A stretch of DNA of 64,000 nt, from contig NZ_BMOQ01000007.1 of the NCBI RefSeq assembly GCF_014647155.1, positions 124,001 to 188,000 of the forward strand, read 5' to 3'. This document shows, one piece after another, positions 18,063 to 24,806 of this stretch. The first letter of the stretch is position 1. Every line of letters begins with the position of its first letter. The stretch is from Halarchaeum nitratireducens. GTDB taxonomy: Archaea > Halobacteriota > Halobacteria > Halobacteriales > Halobacteriaceae. Under the pieces are notes generated by a model. The model was not told the origin of the DNA and searched no databases. It saw nothing but the letters and a program-made list of their open reading frames with translations. Made by a program: the position numbers and the translations under genes.

Positions 18063-18178
18063 AGGGGTCTTATTTCGGTGCAAAGCACCTATACTTTTCT
18101 CTGAAGACGCATGAGAGGAGAGTTGATTCGTGGACCCCACCTGTCCACGGCTTTGAAAAGGGTCCACGAAGATGGTGC
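18063..18178 (-). promoter_or_regulatory. Leader of CRISPR array 1
   Basis: This 116-bp segment lies between the csa3 stop and the first repeat. On the minus strand it carries TCAGAGAAAAGTATAGGTGC, whose TATA-like core is about 30 bp before the repeat. It also has an 11-bp inverted repeat, TTCGTGGACCC (18127-18137) with GGGTCCACGAA (18160-18170). The whole segment aligns with the leader of array 2, which is evidence that it is functional. New spacers should enter at this end. Confidence 0.85.
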
Positions 18179-18811
18179 TCATACGCGAAGTTGACCGGCG
18201 AGCGTCGGAGAGACGTGGCGCGTTTTCCCCTCCATCCACGTCTCGACAGCGCCATCGGCCTCAAGTGCATCGAGATGTCGGCCGACGGTACTCCGAGATT
18301 TATCAGTCTCATTGGAGAGCTGGGGGAGTGTCATTTCTTCAGCAGTAGAGACGAGATAGCGGAGCGTATCAAGGGTCGCATCCGATGGACGACTCATTAG
18401 ATTCGGAATCGTGAGCTCCTCGATCTCTTCGTCCACGTCTCTGAACTGAAGAGCGAGGTCAACGACGGTCGGTCGAGCAATCGCAGCGACGGTCAACGGC
18501 AGGAAGATTTCTCGCGGCCCCCCATCGAAGTTGAGTACGACAGCTCCATCTGCCGCCTCTAGGATGTCGACACACTCTAACACGGCTGTCTGAAACGATC
18601 CGTAGCTGATCTCCTCAACGACGATATCCGATCCAGGGCCGAGTTCGTTGACGGTCTGTTCGACGTCTCGGATTGCGTTCTTCGCCCGGTCGCTCGTGTC
18701 GTCGTGCGGTCGGAGGAGAACGACAACGTCGTCCGCATTGAGGCCGTTGTTGAGGATCGGGCGCATCACGCGTGGGCTGTGATGCCCGATCGTCGAGACG
18801 TATGTGCGCAT
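18179..18811 (-). CDS. csa3: CRISPR-associated CARF-HTH regulator Csa3
   Basis: This 210-residue protein has an N-terminal CARF-type Rossmann domain (MRTYVSTIGHHSPRVMRPIL, then VVLLRPHDD and a conserved VLNFDGGPREIFLPLTVAA block). A C-terminal winged HTH follows (EEMTLPQLSNETDKSRSTVG, HLDALEADGAVETW). That is the Csa3 layout; family members bind cyclic oligoadenylates or related ligands and regulate cas genes or array expression. It is divergent from cas6 across 174 bp and lies directly upstream of, and parallel to, array 1. Read-through into the array and control of the cas promoter are therefore both possible (inference). Confidence 0.88.
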   Translation of the reverse strand: MRTYVSTIGHHSPRVMRPILNNGLNADDVVVLLRPHDDTSDRAKNAIRDVEQTVNELGPGSDIVVEEISYGSFQTAVLECVDILEAADGAVVLNFDGGPREIFLPLTVAAIARPTVVDLALQFRDVDEEIEELTIPNLMSRPSDATLDTLRYLVSTAEEMTLPQLSNETDKSRSTVGRHLDALEADGAVETWMEGKTRHVSPTLAGQLRV

Positions 18812-18896
18812 ACGTTCGCTTGCAGTCGAGTGTGACTAAACGGTTTGGCTTCGATATAGTGCAACTGAACGTCTAGTATTTCACATACACAAATAC
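18799..18896. promoter_or_regulatory. csa3-cas6 divergent promoter region with two palindromes
   Basis: CGTATG-N4-CATACG (18799-18814) covers the csa3 start codon, and GTATTT-N9-AAATAC (18876-18896) lies between the two genes. The region is AT-rich compared with its surroundings. Csa3 is an HTH protein encoded next to it, so these palindromes are candidate autoregulatory or cas-operon operators. This is inference from position and symmetry. Confidence 0.35.
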
Positions 18897-18985
18897 GTTT
18901 GCATAACCACGAAAAGATTCAATAGGGTGACCGGTACAGATGTGATCGTGAATCGACACACGATTACCCTGCTTCGTGAGGTGTC

Positions 18986-19834
18986 ATGCGTCGGGTCGAC
19001 TTAACGCTTGAGCCGAAGGGGTCATTCCCGGTGCCGACCGCGAACGGCTACCAGATCTACGGGGCCGTGCTCTCGGCGCTCGACGACGTCGACGAGGACG
19101 TCAGCATGCGCGTCCATGACTCCCCGATCGGGAGCCTGACGAACAGTGGCCTCCTCGGGAGCTTCGACGGGAGCCACCGCGACCACCACAAACGCGTGAT
19201 CCGCGACGAGACCTACGACCTCAAGCTGGGCGTCGCCGACCCACGTGATCAGTCGGTCTTCCAAGCGCTCGCCGACGCGTTCGTCTTCAGCGGCGACACG
19301 CTCGAACTCGCCGACGGCAACTTCCGCGTGCGCGACTTCGCAAGTACGAACACGACGCACGAGGAGCTCCTCACCGAAGCCTCGCAGATCGTCAAGCGGA
19401 ACCACGACACCTTCGAAATCGAGGTGCGCTTCGAGACGCCGACCTGCATCAAGGAGAGTGGAGAGATTACGACGATGTTTCCCCATCGAGGCAGCGTCTT
19501 CCGCTCGCTCCTCCGCAAATGGTCGTCGACGATCCCGGATGAGCGGGCCGACGAACTCGACCTCGCGATGACTCGCGAGGACTTTGAGACGAACCTCATC
19601 GAGAAGCCCGACGCGAACACGTACGAGACGCACAGCGTTCTCGTCAATCGCGGTGAAGACGGTGGCCCAATCCTCCGCCAGGGATTCACCGCCGACTGCA
19701 CCTATCGATTCAAGGGTTCAAGCGAAGCCATCCGGACAGCGGTCACGGCGCTCGCGCTCTTCAGCGAGTACGCGGGCGTGGGCGGGTTCGTCTCTCGTGG
19801 GTGCGGGACGGCCTCTGTGGAGGTGAAAGAATGA
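18986..19834 (+). CDS. cas6: CRISPR pre-crRNA endoribonuclease Cas6
   Basis: This 282-residue protein has the Cas6 double-ferredoxin layout, ending in the glycine-rich RNA-binding loop GVGGFVSRGCGTASVEV (about residues 262-278). FRVRDFASTNTTHEELL and ETPTCIKESGEITTMFPHRG fit the central RAMP region. It cuts the array transcripts to leave the ATTGAAAC handle. It opens the rightward cas block but is separated from cas10d by 288 bp, a gap that carries the CreTA-like sequences described below. A histidine near the N-terminus (H44) may be catalytic; this is not proven. Confidence 0.9.
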   Translation: MRRVDLTLEPKGSFPVPTANGYQIYGAVLSALDDVDEDVSMRVHDSPIGSLTNSGLLGSFDGSHRDHHKRVIRDETYDLKLGVADPRDQSVFQALADAFVFSGDTLELADGNFRVRDFASTNTTHEELLTEASQIVKRNHDTFEIEVRFETPTCIKESGEITTMFPHRGSVFRSLLRKWSSTIPDERADELDLAMTREDFETNLIEKPDANTYETHSVLVNRGEDGGPILRQGFTADCTYRFKGSSEAIRTAVTALALFSEYAGVGGFVSRGCGTASVEVKE

Positions 19835-20122
19835 ACGGTTGTTCGTACGACCCGGACAGAGTTTCAATTCCGCTTGGATTTCTTCGGGGGTCGCACTGGT
19901 CTATATGGTCGGGAGTACACTCGAATGTTGGGTATAGTACAACCTATACAGACGCCACCCTAGAATTTTGCCCTTGGGATACGTATTCTGGTATCGAGGA
20001 AAGGCACGTGGAAACCACAAACAGCCCACAGAGATATAGAGCCGTCGAATACGACGGTAGAATTCGGTACGCCCCGATCAGCTCGGTCGTGCTACGATCG
20101 CAAAGCGCTGTTCGAGTACAAA
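19835..20122. other. cas6-cas10d gap: candidate CreTA-like toxin-antitoxin RNA locus
   Basis: This 288-bp gap has no convincing protein; a 110-codon open frame covers it but has no family look. On the minus strand, 19896-19861 is a degenerate CRISPR repeat ending in a perfect ATTGAAAC handle (25 of 37 positions match array 1 with one gap, 11 of 12 at the handle end). The 'spacer' would begin TCTGTCCGGGTCGTAC. On the plus strand are TATA-like elements at 19932-19936 and 19943-19949, an SD-like GAGGAAAGG (19996-20004) with GTG at 20008, rare AGA codons at 20032 and 20038, and a 6-bp hairpin CCGTCG-AATA-CGACGG (20042-20057). A second repeat-like stretch, GTCGAATACGACGGTAGAA, starts at 20044. CreTA pairs occupy exactly this cas6-cas8 position in type I-B haloarchaea. 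Function here is inferred. Confidence 0.55.
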
Positions 20123-22624
20123 ATGCCCGTTAACGACTCCATCTGGGGAGACCGAGACGTCCACCCGGCCCTCGCCGAGTACCTTGCGGACGTCGACCCA
20201 CGACTCCTCGACGTCGGCTGGGCGTTCGAGTCCGCAAAGAGCGTCAAGTACGATCTCACCGACCAGTCGATGCTCAACCACGTGCGGAACGGCGTGTTCG
20301 CGATCACGTGGCTGAACGAGGTCGCGCCGTCGTTCGACGCGTACGAGCTGGACGACGACGATCTCCGTCGGGTGATCGCGCTGTTCGCCGTCCACGACCT
20401 TCACAAGCTACGCGGCGAGCAGTCGATGGACGAGGAGTACGACATCCCACGAGAGGAGGTCGAAGAGCTCGTCGACGCGCTCGGGGTCGACGAGTTCGGA
20501 CCAAACCTCCGGATCGAGGACTTCCACGCGTCCGCGGTCGACCACGCGAACACGTGGAACTCGAAGCCAGAGCACTCCACTCGAACGTACGGTCGGCTTC
20601 GTCCGTACGTTCGCCTCGCGGACGCGTTCGCGTCCTGTCCCACGCCGGAGTCAGCCGTCGTCGAGCGGAACCAGCGTGCGCTCGACGTCGCGTACCCCGA
20701 TACCGACCTCGAACTCCGCCAGCACACGCTCGACGACGTCAAGGGGATGCTCACGAACCTGCTCAACGGAGCCGTCAGTGAGGCCCTCGGTGATCGCGTG
20801 AGCTACGAGCCGCTCCTCGTTTATCAGGACGGCTGCGTCTATTTGACAGACGGCGACGCTCCCGACGTGACCGTCGACGACGCACTGATCGGGGACGTGT
20901 ATAACCGGCTCCAGTCCACGATCGGTGACTCCCATCCCGCGTACGACGACCACGACGCGCTCGCTGAGAACCTCTCGACGCAGTCGCAGGGCTTCTACAC
21001 AATCAACGATCAAGACTTCTTCTACGCGGGCGCACGGAACCTCCTCTATGCGGTCGCAGTGAAGGCGACGCAGGACGCCGATCCCGACGCCGATCCGACC
21101 GACAGCATGGCGGAGACGATGGAGACACTGAACGACCGGCTCCCCATCGAGATCGATACGACCACGCGCGTCGCTCCGGGATACGCGCGTCTGGTGTACA
21201 CGTTCGAACGGTCGTTCGTCGCTCCGATCGTGGACGCCGGCTCGACGGACGAGGACTCGCTCACGCTCACGTGCCGGCTTTTCGAGGTCGATGAGGGCGT
21301 CCTCGACGGCCTCCGGGAGCTACGGGAGGACGACGACATCGACCTCACGGCCGGCGGCAAGTGGGACTACGCGTACGCGATCGGCCAACACGTCGCGGAC
21401 CGCGCCCGCCGCGACGGCTGGACCGGGAACGTGCCCCGGCACGTCGCGAAACTCCTCGTCACGAACCTCGACGCGCTCGAGGAGGAGTGGGAAGACGCCG
21501 TTATGGCCGCACACACGGGCCGCTTCGAGACCGAGCTCCGCGCGTACATCGGCGATGTCCTCCGCGTCGATGGACAGGCGTCCCCGCCGACCGAGGAGAT
21601 GAACGGCCTCACCGACTCCTTCGAGGAACATCACGCGATCCGACGCGGGAAGACGTGCACGTTCTGCAACCGGGGCACGACGAGCACGCGGAAGAGCGAC
21701 ATGGAGGCGCCGAAGTCGCTCACGACGTTCCAAGCGGGGTACTCGAACCGGATCTCCGCCGACGCCGGCCAGCCGGAGAAACTCCTCGTCTGCACGCCGT
21801 GTCAGATCGAGTTCTCCCTCCGGGAGACCGGCTCGAGTCGTCGCGACGCTGGCCGGATCTTCGTCCACCTCGTCCCCGACTACTTCTACACGCCGACGAT
21901 GTGGGAGTTCTACTCCGAGGAGGTGTTCGCGCAGTTCACTGGCGAGGCGATGACGCGGGTCGGACACCTCGCCTCCGCGATGTTCGACCTCGCGACCAGC
22001 GACGCGGACCGGTCCAGCCCGGCCCCGTGCGCTGAGCTGATCTCGACCGTCCTTCGAGAGTCGACACGCGCCGACGACGGGGGTGGTCGTTCGATGGTCG
22101 AAAGCATCCAACAGGACTTCGAGTCGGACGCCGGGTTCGGAACACAGACCCTCTCATTCTATAAACCGAGGGACAACGACACGGAGTTCCAGTTCTTCGG
22201 CGTCTTCGTCGGCCTCTCGGTCGCGTCCGCGATGGGGCTCCGGGCGTACGTCTCGGAGTCCCCGATTCCCGACCTCAGGGGTCGTGACTTCCCGGAGATG
22301 GCGAAACTCGACGCGGGGTTCTCGACCGTGAGCGGGTTCTACGGTCGGGACATCCCGCTCTCGAAGTTCCGGGAGCGCCTCGGTTCTGCCGCGGCGCTGA
22401 TCGGACTCGGCTACGAGCTCGCGCTCGACGACGCACGGTTCGCGAAGTACCTTCGGATCGTCCGGAACAAGCCGCTTCCCGGATCGTACCTGCTGAAACG
22501 GGCGGTCCAGGGTTCCGATGACGGCGGGGCCGCACGGTACCTGCTCGAGGAAGCGGACTACCTCGACCACCACGGGAATCTCACGAACGACATGCAGATT
22601 ACAACGGAGACTATCAACAGATGA
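20123..22624 (+). CDS. cas10d: Type I-D CRISPR large subunit Cas10d (Csc3) with HD domain
   Basis: This 833-residue protein starts with an HD nuclease domain: LNHVRNGVFA (H53) and LFAVHDLHKL (H91-D92). In type I-D the HD nuclease sits in Cas10d instead of Cas3, which agrees with the HD-less helicase encoded downstream. A zinc-finger-like region has two CxxC pairs (CTFC near 511 and CTPC near 556). The rest fits a degenerate Cas10 palm, and no GGDD cyclase motif is seen. The C-terminal small-subunit portion appears to be missing and encoded by the next gene. The start lies in the CreTA-like gap, with a possible TATA (GATATAGA) at 20033-20040. Its stop overlaps the next gene by 4 bp. Confidence 0.88.
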   Translation: MPVNDSIWGDRDVHPALAEYLADVDPRLLDVGWAFESAKSVKYDLTDQSMLNHVRNGVFAITWLNEVAPSFDAYELDDDDLRRVIALFAVHDLHKLRGEQSMDEEYDIPREEVEELVDALGVDEFGPNLRIEDFHASAVDHANTWNSKPEHSTRTYGRLRPYVRLADAFASCPTPESAVVERNQRALDVAYPDTDLELRQHTLDDVKGMLTNLLNGAVSEALGDRVSYEPLLVYQDGCVYLTDGDAPDVTVDDALIGDVYNRLQSTIGDSHPAYDDHDALAENLSTQSQGFYTINDQDFFYAGARNLLYAVAVKATQDADPDADPTDSMAETMETLNDRLPIEIDTTTRVAPGYARLVYTFERSFVAPIVDAGSTDEDSLTLTCRLFEVDEGVLDGLRELREDDDIDLTAGGKWDYAYAIGQHVADRARRDGWTGNVPRHVAKLLVTNLDALEEEWEDAVMAAHTGRFETELRAYIGDVLRVDGQASPPTEEMNGLTDSFEEHHAIRRGKTCTFCNRGTTSTRKSDMEAPKSLTTFQAGYSNRISADAGQPEKLLVCTPCQIEFSLRETGSSRRDAGRIFVHLVPDYFYTPTMWEFYSEEVFAQFTGEAMTRVGHLASAMFDLATSDADRSSPAPCAELISTVLRESTRADDGGGRSMVESIQQDFESDAGFGTQTLSFYKPRDNDTEFQFFGVFVGLSVASAMGLRAYVSESPIPDLRGRDFPEMAKLDAGFSTVSGFYGRDIPLSKFRERLGSAAALIGLGYELALDDARFAKYLRIVRNKPLPGSYLLKRAVQGSDDGGAARYLLEEADYLDHHGNLTNDMQITTETINR

Positions 22625-23058
22625 CGAACGCGACGAAAGACACCGTCACTGAACTCGCGGAACTGGCTTACGATGCAGTGCGTCCGGTCTACGGGAACGA
22701 CAGCCCGTATGCGATCGAGCGCGTGTTCCGCGAATCGGTGAAGGCAGTGAAGGACTCGAACGAGTTTCGACTCAGTGCAGACGAGGCTGCGCTTCTCGTC
22801 GCCGGTCGGCTCGAAAAACTTCACCAGCGAAGCGAACAAGTGTGGCCGGTACCCGCGGACAAGAGCCGAAGCGGTGACCAGCTGAACGAACGTATCGAGC
22901 GCTACGCGGAGGCGTTTGCCCGGCGGTTACTCGTCGACCGTTGCGAGGGGAAGCCGTCGCTGTTGAAGCGGCGGGCAAACAACCTCGCAGACGGCTTCTA
23001 CGCGGCGACGATCAAGCTACAGCGCGAGACGACCGACGACACCACGGAGACCAACTAA
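22621..23058 (+). CDS. Putative stand-alone small subunit (Cas11d-like) of the type I-D complex
   Basis: This 145-residue, probably all-helical protein (e.g. ELAYDAVRPVYGNDSPYAIE, ADEAALLVAGRLEKLHQRSE, RRANNLADGFYAATIKLQ) is coupled to cas10d by an ATGA overlap and is followed by csc2 after 2 bp. In characterised type I-D systems the small subunit Cas11d is made from an internal start at the 3' end of cas10d. Here the size, helicity and position suggest that this portion is a separate gene. Together the two proteins (833 + 145 residues) equal the usual Cas10d length. I recognise no exact family; the assignment is inferred from position. Confidence 0.6.
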   Translation: MTNATKDTVTELAELAYDAVRPVYGNDSPYAIERVFRESVKAVKDSNEFRLSADEAALLVAGRLEKLHQRSEQVWPVPADKSRSGDQLNERIERYAEAFARRLLVDRCEGKPSLLKRRANNLADGFYAATIKLQRETTDDTTETN

Positions 23059-23060
23059 CG

Positions 23061-24047
23061 ATGTTCGACTACGACACCTACCCCGAACTGGAGCGCGGCA
23101 CCGTTTCCCGAGACGAGATGACGATCGCCCCGGAGAACAACTTCACGAACGTGCTCGTCCTCCGCGAGCTGGAGAGCCACGCGGTCTTCACGACAGACGG
23201 GCAGAGCGCCGATCTCGCGAACGTCGCGGTCGGGTCTGGCGACGACCGCGAGACGTACTCGCCAGGACTGATGTTCATGCGCAAGCAGACGGGGAGCGAT
23301 CGGCGCTTCGGCAAGTCCCTCCAGCGCGACCTGCTTGACACCGAGTGTACGATGCAGGTCAACAAGATGTGTCAGGAGTGCGTCGAGTGCATCCTCTACG
23401 GGAGCGCCGCGAGCGACGACGCCGACCAACAGCTCTCGATCACGTCTCGCGTGATGTACGACACCGCCTACACGCTGCGGGACGCGACTGCGGTGATCGA
23501 CGAGAAGTTCCAGAACGCACCCGGTGACGACTACGCGAAGAGCGCGGAGGCGACGATCCGCGAACCTGACTTCTTCGAACCCGGGACGCTGTTCCCCTCG
23601 GTCATCACGCTCCGCGACGCGACGCCTGAGGAGCTCGCGTTCGTCCTCGGGATCACGGCGAAGAACAAACGCTACGGCGCCGCGACGTCCCGCCTCGGCC
23701 GCGTTAAGAATCACGTCCTCGGCGTCTACACCGGGAGCGAAGAGGGCCCGGCGAACCTCGGGCTGACCCGGGACGTCCTCACGCGCCTCCGTGATACCGA
23801 CGAGACGACTGCCGACTCGATCCAGGACGTCATCACGGCAGCAGCACACGACCCTGAGCTCGTCGGCGACTTGCTTCAGTCCGCCTTCGACGAGCGCGTC
23901 AACGCGGAGCGCGGCGGCCTCGACCTCGAGCGCGTCCCGGACGACACCGTCGACGATTTGCTCGACGCCGCAACGGGCGACTCACTCGCCGACGTCCTCG
24001 AAACGCAACTGGACGCCTCACGCGCGTTCCTCGAACAGACCGACTGA
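23061..24047 (+). CDS. csc2: Type I-D CRISPR backbone protein Csc2 (Cas7d)
   Basis: This 328-residue protein carries the Csc2 hallmark cysteine cluster, MCQECVECILYGS (about residues 102-115). It also has the backbone blocks FTNVLVLRELESHAVF, ITSRVMYDTAYTLRD and ELAFVLGITAKNKRYGAATSR. Csc2 polymerises along the crRNA spacer in the type I-D effector. The ATG at 23061 is 2 bp after the preceding stop. It is followed 3 bp later by csc1, so the effector genes are co-translated. Confidence 0.93.
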   Translation: MFDYDTYPELERGTVSRDEMTIAPENNFTNVLVLRELESHAVFTTDGQSADLANVAVGSGDDRETYSPGLMFMRKQTGSDRRFGKSLQRDLLDTECTMQVNKMCQECVECILYGSAASDDADQQLSITSRVMYDTAYTLRDATAVIDEKFQNAPGDDYAKSAEATIREPDFFEPGTLFPSVITLRDATPEELAFVLGITAKNKRYGAATSRLGRVKNHVLGVYTGSEEGPANLGLTRDVLTRLRDTDETTADSIQDVITAAAHDPELVGDLLQSAFDERVNAERGGLDLERVPDDTVDDLLDAATGDSLADVLETQLDASRAFLEQTD

Positions 24048-24050
24048 GGG

Positions 24051-24806
24051 ATGACGGCAGCACTCGAAGTGACGCTCCGGACGCAGGGAGAGATCTGGTT
24101 CGCGAGCCGCGAGGTCGGCCGGCTCGCGGACACCGAACCCTACTTCCTGAACACGGCGCTCTACTACGCGCTCGGATTCGCCTCCGGCCGCTACGTCGAT
24201 CGCTCGTTCGAACCGACGTACCTCGACGACACCGACGCGATCGCCGACGAGCTGTACGTGACACCGGCGACGCCGTCCGACTCCCCCGGGGTGGGACTCG
24301 CGAACCGGATCACGTCGACGTACAACACGAGCAGCGACGACTACGCGACCATCAACTACTCGGCACAGGAAGACCCGGACGCGAAACGGAATCTCCCGAC
24401 GTACGGTCGGCGTCGCGTGCTCGGCCACGGGAACGAACTCACGTGCTACGTCGTCGGGCGCGGTTTCGATACGGCCGAGCTCGAGGAACTGGTGCCCGGC
24501 TACGCTCGCCTCGGGAAGAAACGCGGCAAAGCCCGCATCGAAACCGAACCGCTGACCGTCTCGGAAGGATCCGGGGAGTTCGATCTCGGTCATCCGATCG
24601 GGGCGTACGACACGAGCCTCACGCCGGTCGGGAACCTCGTAACCAAGCGGATGCGACCGACGCCGCTCGTGATGCAGGCATCGTACGAGGGTTCGTACCT
24701 CGAACTCGAGGTACTAGATCCGGACGGCGAAGACGAAGAGAACGGGGGGGACGACGACGGCATCCGCCTCCCCGCCGACGCGACGTTCCTCGAGACCAAG
24801 CGATGA
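24051..24806 (+). CDS. csc1: Type I-D CRISPR protein Csc1 (Cas5d-type)
   Basis: This 251-residue protein begins with the RAMP strand ALEVTLRTQGEIWFASREVG and has PYFLNTALYYALGF, as expected of Csc1, the Cas5 homologue that caps the crRNA 5' handle. The central and C-terminal parts (GKARIETEPLTVSEGSG, GAYDTSLTPVGNLV) complete the fold; an acidic loop near 225-238 is typical of halophiles. The stop overlaps the helicase start (ATGA at 24803-24806). Confidence 0.9.
   Translation: MTAALEVTLRTQGEIWFASREVGRLADTEPYFLNTALYYALGFASGRYVDRSFEPTYLDDTDAIADELYVTPATPSDSPGVGLANRITSTYNTSSDDYATINYSAQEDPDAKRNLPTYGRRRVLGHGNELTCYVVGRGFDTAELEELVPGYARLGKKRGKARIETEPLTVSEGSGEFDLGHPIGAYDTSLTPVGNLVTKRMRPTPLVMQASYEGSYLELEVLDPDGEDEENGGDDDGIRLPADATFLETKR

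Noticed and set aside
16911-18104. A long open frame of 397 codons through array 1, and similar frames through array 2
   Set aside because: They consist of translated repeats (NPVLGFYRVAT, QSRSGFLPRCD) alternating with spacers. The 37-bp unit plus spacer keeps frames open by chance.
20016-20043. Matching the rightward pseudo-spacer to the TATA region at 19938-19950
   Set aside because: Only scattered bases agree and position 1 is mismatched. The evidence is much weaker than for the leftward guide.
19801-20133. 110-codon frame between cas6 and cas10d as a protein gene
   Set aside because: Its start lies inside cas6, its composition differs from real haloarchaeal proteins (few acidic residues, rare codons), and the region carries CRISPR-like and hairpin elements that better explain it.
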